From Vitis vinifera (lineage: Eukaryota; Streptophyta; Magnoliopsida; Vitales; Vitaceae): a stretch of 64,000 bases of DNA. Every line of letters begins with the position of its first letter. Positions within the stretch are counted from its first letter, which is position 1. Location of the stretch: positions 1,007,001 to 1,071,000 of the forward strand of contig NC_081817.1 of the NCBI RefSeq assembly GCF_030704535.1, in the 5' to 3' direction. This document shows, piece after piece, positions 37,751-50,800 of the stretch. Made by a program: the position numbers and the translations under genes. The notes below the pieces were generated by a model, which was not told where the DNA came from, did no database searches, and saw only the letters and a list, made by a program, of their open reading frames with translations.

Positions 37751-40700
37751 TCAAAGCAACTCTTCAGTTCCTGTTAACTTCGCAAATTCACTTTCATCAA
37801 TTGTCCCCTTCTTGAGCTTTTTCAGCAGCCGGTACTCTCGTGCCAAGTCATCCTCGTCTTCGATTGTCTGGGCTGTGCGCCTCTGCTTGGCTGTTTTCTT
37901 CCTCATGACAGTAGGTGCTGTATGTGGAGTTTTGTTGGGTTTCTGGGGTTTTGGTTCTTGGTCTTGTACCGCTTTCTTGGCCTGAAGATTCTTTTTTCTT
38001 TGCTTTTCACGAGATTTGTCCCTAAATAGATAAGATAAGTTCAAACCATTAGCTGGTTACCAGAGACTTATTTTATAAACAAAGACATCAAGTTTCCCAA
38101 CTGTATATGTGAACATTTCATCTTTTCATCTAGAAAAAGATGAAACACCCTCTAGGCAATAGCTGAGTCTCAAATTATGATATCAGTTGGAACTTGATCA
38201 CCAAGTAGACCAAACATCCTTATTGGAATCATAGAATAAAAGGCAACAATTTTGAGAAAAAAAAAAATTCCCTAAGACGACAACATTTCAGGAAGACGAG
38301 ATAGTTACAGTTACGAAAGAAATCTCATCAACCCTGATCACTGTGTGGTATATTGTTGTTAGGAACTAAGAAGCTCCTGGCTTCTATATACTAAATAAAT
38401 TACTGTATAAAGATTGAGAAAAGTGCTTACTTATACTTGATCTCCTCAAAATTAATATCTTCAACTGGGGTGAAACCCTCAGTGGACAGCGAGTGATGCT
38501 TTACCTCTGGCATTGAAGGGAGCTGTAATAAGCCATATCCCATGGCCAATTTCCCGATTTCAAGTTCTTTCCACCTGCAAACATAAGAAACAATTGAAAT
38601 GTAGCTAAAGAATGGGGCATTTTTAAGTGAAGCAGTGGAGGAAGACTGTGACTAGCCTGAAAATGTAGGAGCAATGATGCTCTTTATATGCACGCACAAA
38701 TGAAACAAATGCCCTGAGCCCCTTCTCCATAACATCACGATCCTTTTTGGCGGCAGACCGAATCTGAAACCAGTTTTAATATAATATACATCAATTACCA
38801 GAAGATAGGGGGTGTCAGGGTGTGGGTATGATGTATGATCAAACAGGTTGAGAGCACGGGCCTAGTTCATAATCCTGTGGAAGGCATTAAGCTCCCTTCT
38901 GAGGAAGACAACAGAATAAACAAGAAAACCAAACATGTAAAAGGGAGAGCACTGACGAAGTCATTCCAATATGACACTTTTAAACGGCAAAAAACCATCT
39001 TTAGCAAGCAGCTTTTTGGTCATAAGTCCAAAGGATAATCCTTTGTGCAGACAAATTAAATATGAACAGACACCTGTTTGTCTGGCTGACTCTCACTCTA
39101 CATCAATATTAAGAAGAAAGTTTGAGGTTTTGCTGACACTGATTTCTTGTGTCAGCTTACAGCCATCATACACGCTTATTCCATCACTCTCATTGCATAA
39201 CTGGGTAGGCTGGGCTGGGATTATCAAATCCCATTCCCATCAGGCTGAGCAGGGAACCGGTATCTGTATCACATCCCTATCCTCAGTACACCATCAGGAT
39301 TTGTGATTCTAATAGCTCGTATGGTCTTCATGAGGAATACTCATTCTACTAGATCCAAGATCCTCCACCTTGTCTTCCTCTTCTTCCCCCATCGCCCTCC
39401 TCTCTCCATGTACTTAGAACACACAAAGAAGAAAATAAAGAAGCATCACCTACACCAGAAACATCATCATCTCACCTGAGGAACAACATCAGAAGCATCA
39501 CTAGAGCATGTCATTCCTTGAAGAGGAACCCTTCTTATACGCAGAAATTCTACATAAGCTTCTTCCTACACCATTGAGAAATAAAATGATCAACTTTGTC
39601 ATAAGTGAAAAATAAAGAGAAGTTTAGGACATATAGTTGTGGAAATATGTTACACAGAATCCATCGACACAAAGATACAAGTGAGAACTAAACCTTTGGT
39701 AATAGAAAAACAACAGCACTTCCTTGTCTGCCCATCCGAGCAGTCCGACCAACTCTGTGTATGAAGACATTTGGATCTTGAGGGGGATCATACTGCATAA
39801 GAAGCAGACAGAAAATCATCACCTAGCTTTCAGAAACAGGAGATAAATGGGGAATGTATGATGTGTTAGATATGTTCAATCCTGCCAGTGTACCCAAGGC
39901 TATGTTTTTCTATGTCAGAAATGCAATATGTTCAAGTCACAGGGTTGCTGGAGAGCTTATTCAATAAGCTGAAATGGCAAAACACAAACATAGCAAAATT
40001 TTTATTCTTGACCCATCCATCCAGCATTGATGATGCTCATTCATAACTCAAATAATTGACAAATTAATAATCAATCACATCTAGTATCTAAACCATAAAT
40101 GTGAATCAATGTGGTACCTTTTTCCTCAGGACAATATTAAAAATAAAATCACCTTTTCAAAAAGGATTTTAACAAGAAAAAAATAATTAATCATCTCAAT
40201 TAAAATTGAAAAAATTGTCACCTATTTTTTTTTTTTTTTTAAATATCATATACGATACCATAGTGGAAGTTCTGAAGCTACCTGCACTATGCAATCAACG
40301 CCAGGAATGTCAAGTCCACGAGCTGCAACATCGGTACATAGAAGAATACCACTTGAAAGAGATGTAAATGAAGCCAATGCTTTCTCCCTTGCAGTCTATT
40401 GAACACAAGTGAAGAAGCCAGAAAGTGCAATGATCAGTTTCATAAAATTTCAATATTAAAAACTAATCAAGTGTGCTAGTCTCAACAAATATACCTGCTT
40501 CATTTTCCCATGAAGAGGGATCAAAGAGAAACCCTTCAGAACAGAGAGACGTGGAAGAATGACTCCCCAGTAATCAACACAAGCACAAGTCATGAAGTAG
40601 CTGCAAAAGTGAGAAAACCATTTTGCAAATTGAGATGGTTCATCCACACCTAACTGTAATCAATTCACAGAGACCATTGCTTGGGAAATTAACAATGTAA

Positions 40701-43700
40701 AACTTACATTATAATTTTTTTGGACTTGTTCTTAATAAGCAAGTCAACAAGCTGTGACGGTTTCTTATCTGCTTCGCATTCCAAATACTAAAAAAAAAAG
40801 AGGAAATGAAATTGTTAAAAAAATTGACACAAGCAAGGAAAATTGTGTACCACTCAGAAAAGTCTTTCAAGGCTCATAATTGATCATATAGATTCTAATA
40901 CCTGCCTTCATCAGGAGCAGTTGTGTCAAGCAATCAGATTTGTCTAATCCTCAAATCACTGGATACAGGGTTAACACATAGAAATGTCCAATTTCTTTTC
41001 ACCTATCTCTAAAAATAAAGTTCGATATAACATAATTTGTTAGACATGAGGTGCTTTTTTCACTCTATAGTCTGTATAAATATGAACAGATTAAGAAGGT
41101 ACCCCTGGAACTTTCATAAACTAGGAGTATTTTCCTCTTTTACTTTGATGGATGCCCTATCATTAACTGTCTATTAGGAGATATGGCAGAAACACATCCA
41201 ACATGCATATGCATATCATACTGTGTCTAACATGGCACTTCACTCAAACTTGGTGTTAATATTTAAAAATAAAAGATGTATTTCATCTTGGTGTTTGGCA
41301 CTTAGAAACAAAAATGAAATCACTCAAAACTTAATTTTTATTGGATGCCTTTTTATTTCTTTATTATAAATATTAATAACTAATGTATTTAAAATTTTAT
41401 AAAGTGCATAAAATATCATAGACTAAATAACTAAAAAATAAAATATTAAATTAACATGGGACATGATCCATGGGATAATTATTATATCTTATCTCTCCTA
41501 TGAAATCACAAAATATCATGCGCAGGGAATAGGATAAGTGGTCCCACCCACTTATTCTATCTGATTGTCAATCTAACATGCAAAGAACAAGGGAATGGGA
41601 TTTTTATATCTCATTCCATATGCCAAGAATGACCTAAGTAATTGCAAAGGAAAAAGAAAACATTTATTGTCTTGTTGATCTTAATCATAACAAAATTCCA
41701 AATTATTTCATACTAATGCAGATTAAAAGAACCTCATGAGCTATAAGGAAGGCAAATGGAGTCCAAAATCCAATTTTACAAGGAACAGGACATGTCTAGT
41801 TCTCAGTAGCAAGCATCAATAAAAAGAGGATAAGAACATTACAGGGACCATTACATGCCAGCATAGCTGCCAAAGTCAAAGCAATAACTTTTTGACTTGG
41901 AGTAAGTTGTAACAAATAAATAAGACAAAGTAATAAACATGGAGGATATACCAAACCCAAACATTAACGAACAGTGTGCTGTAAGTAAATCAGTCAAGGC
42001 ATCACACACATAATATGAAATTTACAAAAAAAAAGGATCAAAGTAAGGAACTTAAATTTACAAATGTAGGCTGTAACTGGATAAACTGACAGATACCTCG
42101 ATGTTAAGGCCTGAAGGTGTTTTAGAAGAAGCTAATTGTTGTGATGATACAGAATCATTAAGTGATTTTGCCTCTGCTCGAACTTCAACCCTCACAGGAT
42201 TTCTCAGTCCTGCCTTTGATAGCTCTTCAACAGCCTCAGTTTGAGTAGCTGAGAAAAGACCAGTTCTGCGAAGCTTTGGTAGGCGAGCAATGATGGAAGT
42301 AATTTGCTTCTGGAATCCCATATCTAAAAGCCTATCAGCCTCGTCCAAAATCAAAATCTGTTCCAACCAACAAAAATTCAGGAGTATAAATTTAATTATT
42401 TTGAAACAAACTTGGTAAAAATCCAAAAGGATATCATACTCAGCAAGAGGAAATTTCAATGAATATTCCAATACAGGCATATAACTTTTTCTAAATTTAT
42501 CACCCATTAAGCAACTGTGTTTTTTCTTTAATAAAATTAGGGGCACATGCTATACCCGTGTTTGAAACTAGAACATGATTGTACAACTAAAAATTATTGA
42601 GACCACTGCCACTCAATATATTCATTAACAAAGAGCGTGTTTCCTATTTGGGTTTAGTTAATACTGTATGTGGTAAAGCAATATTTTTGCATAAGCTTTC
42701 ACTCTTTTGTGTGTGGGCATATGCACAAGCAGGAGAGATACCTCAAGATTCCGAAAATCCAAGACATCCATGCGTTCCATTATGTCATATAGCCGTCCAG
42801 GTGTGCCTATCAATAAATTTGCCCCTTCCTCTTCTATTTTCTTCAAATCAGATTTTACCTCAACTCCCCCAACAAGAAGCACTGACTTAACATTTGGCAA
42901 TGTTGAAATAAAAGGTTGTGCAACATTATATATTTGTGATGACAACTCCCTTGTGGGAGAGAGAATTACCCCCAACACCTGCAAAATCATAAGCAACAAG
43001 ACAAAGACTGAAATAACGAAAAAAAAATAGATCTCTGAAAACATGGTTAAAGTATCAGCACAAATATCAATTGTTAACAAAGCGCATGTGTTTATAGAAT
43101 CCCGGAGAAAATTTAAATTGTGTTCATATGATAAACTTGCAATATATGACTATCCTATAATAGAAAAATGATTTGCGGCACAATTTACTTTTCGGGTTTG
43201 CTTCTCTTAACACCCTCAGGGGCATAACATTCTAAATTTGTGCACCAGACATTTGCCAACTATATGTGCTCAGAAGCACTTTGTAAAGGCTATTTGGAGT
43301 CAATAGCATCACTCTTATAATAATGAATCAACATAAGCACCTATAAGTAGTATTCCTATAGCAATATATTAGATACAACTGGAATTAAACCAGAAGCTTG
43401 AATTGTTAATACCATATTTCTCTAAACTCCCTGTTGGTTGGTCAGAGTCCGAGGGGACAAATAGCGCAGAAATCTAAATACCACATTTCTCACTGATCAG
43501 AAAACGAGACAGTTAAAAATCCCCGGTCCATTGAGCTCAACTCAAATATTATGCTTTAGGGGGAGTATCTCGCCTTTTCCCAAAACCAGTACAACACAAA
43601 ATCCAGAATTTCATATACTAGAGCAAATACTAAAAAAAAATCAAATATAAATAAAATGAGTTAAATATTTATACATTGTCAAATTATGTAATCTTTGTAT

Positions 43701-44161
43701 AGAAGAGTTAAAATAAAGTATATAAGCAAGAACTAGGATATAAAAATAATTTATTGAATTTAAATGTGTTTTCTTTCCCTCTATTTACCCTCAAATTTTC
43801 CGGGAACCAAACATAACCTTTTATTCCACAGTTTTCTCGGCAGCCAAAAGGAGCTTAGGGAATTCAAAGAAAAGGAATCAACCTGGTGAGGCTTGGGGGC
43901 AGAAGAAGCGCGGCGGAGAATCTCGACGAGAGGAACAACGAAGGCTAGGGTTTTTCCCGAACCGGTGGCGGCGTCGACGGCGACGTCCTTGAAGCTGCAG
44001 AGTAAAGGTATGGTGGCGGCCTGAACCGGAGTGCAAAAGTGAAAACCGGATTGGGTCAGGGCTTCGAGAACAGGCTCGGACAGCGGCGGGTTGAGTTCGG
44101 AAAACCGTGTGGTTGTTAGGGCTCTGTTTGGGTCCGAAGAATCCGCAGGCGCCGCAGCCAT
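37751..44161 (-). CDS. RH18: DEAD-box ATP-dependent RNA helicase 18 (Spb4/DDX55 family)
   Basis: Nucleolar RNA helicase; the yeast and human relatives Spb4 and DDX55 act in 60S ribosome assembly. Exons in coding order: 44161-43883, 42978-42742, 42357-42097, 40787-40708, 40600-40495, 40395-40282, 39792-39694, 39565-39476, 38763-38657, 38574-38431, 38021-37751; 1788 nt, 595 aa (Arabidopsis protein about 593). Q motif GFHFCTPVQ, motif I AATGSGKT (64-71), Ia PTREL (101-105), TPGR (152-155), DEAD (177-180), SAT (208-210), [10 protein letters not shown] (342-351), [11 protein letters not shown] (371-381). A basic Lys-rich tail ends [20 protein letters not shown], as in Spb4 proteins. The intron between 38657 and 38574 uses a GC donor. 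An in-frame ATG eight codons upstream (44185) is an alternative start. Head to head with the ATG27-like gene. Confidence 0.96.
43630..43818. mobile_element. MITE family A, copy 3, in RH18 intron 1
   Basis: The right end reverse complements to ggttatgtttggttcccgga. The interior gatataaaaataatttattg and tcaaattatgtaatcttt match the copies at 50783 and 51241. The left terminus is not recognisable. Its edge is about 65 bp from the exon 1 donor. Confidence 0.55.
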
Positions 44162-44185
44162 GTCTTCACTGCACCGTCGTTTCAA

Positions 44186-44858
44186 GCAATGGGAAGGGGT
44201 TTAGGCTTTCAAGAATTGAGAATTGAATTTGGAAAAAATGTACACATTGGCCGCCCAAGTTCGGGTTATTTTCATTTTATCCCCTAAAATTTTAAAAATT
44301 GATAATCCACCCCCGATGTTCATCAATTTTCACTATAATCACCTTTGCCAAATTTCTCAACAGAGTTAAATTTAATTCTAAATACTCAGTTGTTTTCACG
44401 TAACTCCAAAATATTCGATAAGGTTCTAGAATCTTCTTTATTATTTTTCCTCAAATTTTAAAAAATCGACCATAATCTTACAATTTTTGGTCGGTGGTGG
44501 TATTTAATATTTTTCTTAAATATTTTAATAGTAAAAAGACTAATTAGACCCAAAAATCTCGTTAATTAATATGATAATATTAGGGGTAGTAAGTCAAATT
44601 AGGAGTAAATTGGTCATATTTAGAGAGTGATTTAATTGTTTTTTAGATACAATTTGAAAGTAATATTACAATAGTGATAGATAATTAATTATTAAAGTTA
44701 CCTAAAAACCACATGTCAAAAGTTTATTATGCTCGACCCCACTGGCTTTCTGGTAATTACACATCCCTCCTCTCACCCCGGGCGTTGGGACAAACCCCCT
44801 CCCTGCAAACATAAGATTTCAGAGAAACATAAAAATGGAATGAAAAAATTGGAGGAAA
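44186..44858. promoter_or_regulatory. Shared divergent promoter region, RH18 / ATG27-like
   Basis: About 670-700 bp separate the two start codons, so both promoters must lie here or overlap. No clean TATA box is seen near either gene, as is common in divergent housekeeping pairs. The 44300-44700 part is AT-rich and may contain old repeat sequence. Confidence 0.5.
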
Positions 44859-47800
44859 ATGAGAATCGGAGGCGATCTCCCGAGATGGGTTCTCATACTA
44901 ACCATTCTACACCGAGTTTCCCTCTTCTCGGCCTCTGATGTCTGCCGACTCAGTGTTCTTGACCGCTACAATCTCTACACCTTTTCTTTGGCTTCTCCCA
45001 CGTCCAAGTTCCCTCACGGCGTCCTAAGCGAAGATGGGTATTCACTTCTCCCTCTCTATTTATATATCGTTGTTTACTCATTTGTATGATTTCTTTGTTT
45101 TTCTGAACTGGGTCTAACAAATTCTGCCCAAATGGCCTGAAAATGAGCTTTTACTTAAAATTCAATTGGGTTTTTTTCTTTTTCTTTTTCTTTTTTCCAT
45201 GTTGTTTGATCGCTATTAGATTCTGTTTGTGAAGTAATTGATTGAGTTTATTTCATTATCACGAGCTTAAATTATGTGATCATGGAGAAAATTAGGAACT
45301 ATTTTATTGGTTTTTTTAAAAAAGTTTTATGCTGTCATTGACACATGTGCAAGGAGGAGGTTCAATTGTGAGGTTTAAATAATAGTGGAGTCAATCCAAA
45401 ATGCTTGGAATTGTTGGGCTTGTTTTAGTAGAAAACCAACTTAGATGCAGCTCTTTATCAATAAGAATAAAAGCTCATTTGTTAAGAAAGTATTTGTGTA
45501 GGGTAGCATTCGGGTTCTAATCGAACTGAGTTTTTCTTGTAACGACGATTTGATGCAGGTTTTACAAGGTAGCTGTAAACGAGACCGTGCTCTGGTTTCA
45601 GGTTGGCTCCATCAGGTCACACTTTAGTTCTTTGATTTTTGAAGTGATTTTTTCTGTTATTATAAACTTGTGGCAGTTTTTATATGTTTCTCGAATCTTG
45701 TAGTTTGATTACAACAGAAATCATTTATCATGTAAAATGATTTGCAAGCACAAGCTAATCGGTTTGTGGGTTTAGAGCCATTGGTCCTGCAACAAGTTGT
45801 GTTAGAACTGTGTTAATTTGATGCTGTATTTACCTCAAGTTGTTCCATTATTGACTTTCTCATATTTGATTGTGTTGGACAGCTTTGCGATGGAATGATT
45901 TTTAACCACGATCCACCGACATGTGCTGACTGCTGGGTAAATCTTTTTGAATTCCATTGAGTTATTTTCTTGAAATTGATAGATTAAGAAGCAAGAATAA
46001 TTTGCATTTCCTAGTTAACCTACAGTATTGTTACTCTCACTGTAAAACTTTTTTAGCCTCGTATTTTGTAATAACATGGGACAACGCTCTGCAATGCTAC
46101 TTTCTTATACCCCCTGCCTTTTAGCTTTGCTACTTCTCTATTCTTATTCTTTTAAATTTTATTGATTATTCTGCTAATCTAGCAAGAAAGTTGTAAACAG
46201 TCGCTCTTCATCACAAATTTTTACTGATGGAGTGCTGATCTAACCGTCTTGTCAATGTTTAGGATTGTGGGGGTCCATCACGCTGTGGCATGGATTGTAG
46301 TGCGCTTGTGGCTAACAATGTAAAAGGTAAAGATTCTGGGAAAGCCTTTTGCATTTATTATTTAGGATTTTGCCCTTGACTATCATCATGGCATGTTGAT
46401 AAGAGTATGAGAGTGAATGAGCAAGTATGAATATTAAATTAGGTGTATTTCATGAATGGGTTTCCTGGATTGAGCAACTTCTTCCATATCATGTGATAAA
46501 TATCCTGGATATTAGATTGTTAAACTGTATGAAGTATGAAAAGCTGTGTTAAGTGCATACAAGGTTTCCTTTTTCCTTTCTTTATTCATGTGTATTACAG
46601 ATTCCACTGAGTACTTTAACAAGGATCTCATGATTTTTAATAGTTGTAGATTCTGGAGAGGTTATATTTGCCACTGAATTGTTAAACTGCTTGAAGTATG
46701 AAACGCTGTATTAAGTACATACAAGGTTTCCTTTTTCCTATTTCCTTTTTTTATTCACATGTATTACATATATGCCAATGGGTGCTTCAAAAAGAATCAT
46801 ATGATTTTTAATAGTTATAGATTCTGAAGAAGTTATAGTTTTATACATCTATATCATTACCAAAGCCAAGTCCTAATTTTCTTGCCATTTTATCTTTCAC
46901 AATTTGATTGTCAATTCAAACATGATAATGCTCTTATTTAGTTCAATAGGGTAATGAGAAACAGAAAACAATGTTGAAGTAGTGGCGATGAGTAAGATGA
47001 CTGAAAAAGGTTGACCATTATCCTAGAATATCTTTCCATCTATCTCTCAGTGCTTGAAGTCTCTCAACTTCTCAAGCTCCCTGCACACTCTATCCAGCTT
47101 ATTTCAGATATTACGTGGTGTTGTTTATGCATATGCTTTCTTTGGGCTCTCACATCTTGTATCACAACATAGTGTTGTGTGATCATACTTGTTAATAAAG
47201 CTGCTTACAATATTTTCAAGATGAAGGCATGTTGTAACTGCAAACATATTAAAGAATTTAAATCACAAAGGCCATTCCACTATCATCATGCAATTTTTTG
47301 TTGTGAATACTTTAGTTGAGCTCTTTTGATCTTGGTTTCCCATCCAGTCAATGGGGATGGCAGGAACTTTCAATATAAAAATCTGCTCTTAGCTTTCAAG
47401 AATAATGGTTGCTTGAAGCTTTTTGCCCTTGCCAATACTAGAATGAACACAAAAGGAGAAACTCTACTGTGGGAGATGAAGTTATATTCATAACCATTTT
47501 TTTGAGAGTTGTTTCAAGCTATGCTGCTGTTCATAACCATTTTTTGAGAGTTGCTTCAAGCTATGCTTCTGCTTTTAGCTTTAACACAAAAACTTAACCA
47601 ACAACTTCTAATATCTGCTTTGTTATATGTGCAATAGTATAGAGTTGGAGGTGGTGATTCTTTTTATTGTTTATTTTTTAATGAGTCCATGTTTTATGTG
47701 CAGGTTATCATGTATGCACAACTATTGGGCGTGCATCAAGTGTAGACATTAATCTAATTGGTAAAAGAATTTCTTTCCTAAATGATTTTGTTGTTCCTTT

Positions 47801-50800
47801 ACTTTTTTTCTTCTTCTTTATTTATTTATTTTAAAGTAAAGTAAAGAAGAATACAATTAATTCATCCTTGATGTGACTGCCTCTGTGGCTTCGTAGCACC
47901 TTATGATGGCCAGATCATTCATGTAGCTTGGTTATAGCACCATGAGTGTTTGTTGTCACCTTATGATGCTGTGGTTTAAGAGGTTTTTTATTCCTTTAAT
48001 TATTTATGTTAATTAAATCCATGAAAGTTAGCATTTTCTGGCTATAATGGATGTGCAGATAAAAATATCCCAAAGAAGGGTGTCACTGTTAAGATGTCAA
48101 GTAATGGTCCAGATGTTAACTGTTCACTCTCCGTATCTGTTATTTGCGAGTCAAATGGAGTTCAAGTGAGTTCTCATTCTTTATATCTTTTTGAACTATT
48201 ATTAGATTAGTGCGAAATGTGATCCATACATAGTCTAAGGTCTATAATTTCCCTCATCTTTCTCTGATAGGGACCATATTCACTGGAGCAATCAGGAACC
48301 TGTGATTATGTGAGTGCTTTGAATTTAGGGACAAATGTCCTATTCCCTCAGTAATTTGTAATAATTTGTTGGTAATTGGTATATCTTATGTCCATCTAGT
48401 ATTGTTAATACATCCTATGGTCTCATATTTTTTGTTTTTGCATACTCAAATTCAGACTATGTATCTTGTAAAATTTCTTCTTAATTTGTGGTCATGATAC
48501 ATAGGTAAGATCTCTTTATTCTTTGTTCTTACACCTTTAGTTCAATACGAACGGTTGTGCACTTAACCATCATATTCGAGTGGTTGAGGACCTTCCCATC
48601 AGGTTGAGTGGTGGCCAGGGTAGTAGCCAAGAAGTCCTCCATGGGGAGGCCATGATGGATCAAGTTTTTGGGAAATATGGGGTTATTCATTATAGGATAC
48701 TCTTAAATGATGACCTAATGTCTAATTTTTTTCCCCCAGTGTGATGAATATTAGTTGGTGTGATGGCTACATTTTATGGTTACACTTTTTATTTAATAGG
48801 TGACTCTTTTTGTTTGTTTATTTTTTTATTTTTTTTATTTTTTTGTGGGAATCGAGTCTAGACCGTCTCATATCTTCTCATGTGACCCCTTGGCACTTGA
48901 GTTTGTTAATTTATTTCTTGTATAAATAATAAAGAAATAAAGGAAAGCCCCCATGCATAAGCATAAAGTTTTTCTATTCTAGATGAATGAGTAAGAAACT
49001 CTTTTGGGATTTTATGTCATATTATGATAGGTCAATGTTGAATATTTACTACCTGCCTTAGGCTTTGATGTTTCATCTGGTCATCAGTCATATCTCTTGG
49101 ATTTGACCAGCCCAATTTACATGTTATACAAATTTGGATGGGGAGACTAGCTAATGATTTTGTGAGATATGTGCTTGTGTCTAGGTTCAAATTGTATTTC
49201 AGTTGTAAAAGGTTTTGTGTTGAAAAGTATTGGGCATAATAATGGATCTGAAGAATTTCACATGACAATTTTTCTTAAATGCATAGCATTTTATTATTAT
49301 TATTATTGTTATTTTCGTGGCCAAATTCTATCAACATTTGTAAATTGCATGCATGGTTTTACAGTCTTTCAGGTTCATATTTTTTTTTTATATGACAGGC
49401 TACAGAGATGAGGCATCCTTCTGGTTGTGCCGAGATTGTATCTGTTCATGGTAGAGGATTGGGCTGGTTCAGCACCTTCTTAATCATGTAAGGTTTAGTT
49501 ATTTTCCTGCAGTTTTACATCTTACAAATGCATTTAAATGAAGAACTACTACATTTTTCAAGGAGTCATCTTGATTAACTGATTACTCCAATGTCCAGAT
49601 TATTTTGCTTCCTAGGAGTGTATCTGCTGGTTGGTACAGTTTATCGATTTTTCTTCCTTGGAGTTCGTGGTGTAGACGTATGTTTTCTTTCTCAATTTGA
49701 AAATTTTCTTCTTGTCTGTTTCCAAATGGACTGCCATTTGTTCATGATTTTGTTCATTTATGCATATGCTTGAGAATGCAATTTATGTTTTTGCTTCATG
49801 TTTTCTCCCTTTATTGCTCAATACTGTAGACTTTCTTTGGGTGGGGGATTTGGTCCATTTATTACAATCTATTATACATGAAGAACTGGTAAGCTAGATG
49901 TCATGAACAAATGAACCAAAGGTAGAGTGACGATGATTTTTAATGTAGATCGAGGTGCTTTGGAGACAACAATGTTCCATCCTTGTGGATAAACCAAATT
50001 TCATGAGTTCCAAGGAACAATGAATTGTCACTATGCAAGGTGTCATTCAAGTGGGTAGGGGGAAATTCTTTTGGGGTTCCAACAACCTTTACTACGAGCA
50101 GGCTAAATGATGCGAGTAACTATCTGGTTTCTCATGTTCAATTGAACAGTCTGAGGACTCAGTGGGCTAATTGTCCAGGAAGTTAGACATTTATAGTTAG
50201 CCTGCCCATTCAGTTGTTTCACTTAGAAAGTCTAGATATTTTAACTTTTTCTGACATAATCTAGATATTACCTTAGTTTTTCCCCCTCTTGTGTTATCAT
50301 TGGATGTAAGGGTTAGTCAACTTCTTGCATACACTACCACCTTGATGAGCCTCATTATTTTCCAAGGTTGGTTGAGATTGGGCTCGTAGAAATGTAGATT
50401 TGTGATTGATATATTATGTGTATGACATGTTATACCATTTTCTAAAAAGACATCCTATCCATCACATGTACATTGGAGGATCTCGCGGGTGTTTGGCTAG
50501 CCCAAAATAGTATCTTGACTGCTATGATTTTAACTTACCTTTGTTTCGCTCTTCTCCATTTTTCTTCAGATCATCCCGAACTTGGGTTTTTGGACCAGCT
50601 TACCGCAAAGAACACAGGTATTCTGTTTCAATACATTTTCTTCTCCTTAGCAGTTACTCAATTATGGCCCATACTAGGAATTAGTTAAAACTTGAATGTT
50701 GGTTCACTTATGCTTTAGTTTTAGATCATCTGGTTTCATTCTTGCTCATAGCTGACCCAACTTCTTCAGAAAAAAATATTTAGGCTATCTTTGGTTCCCA

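Noticed and set aside
43781..43882. Read-through of RH18 exon 1 into the intron
   Set aside because: A GT donor after PHQ joins in frame to [12 protein letters not shown]; the extension is repeat sequence.
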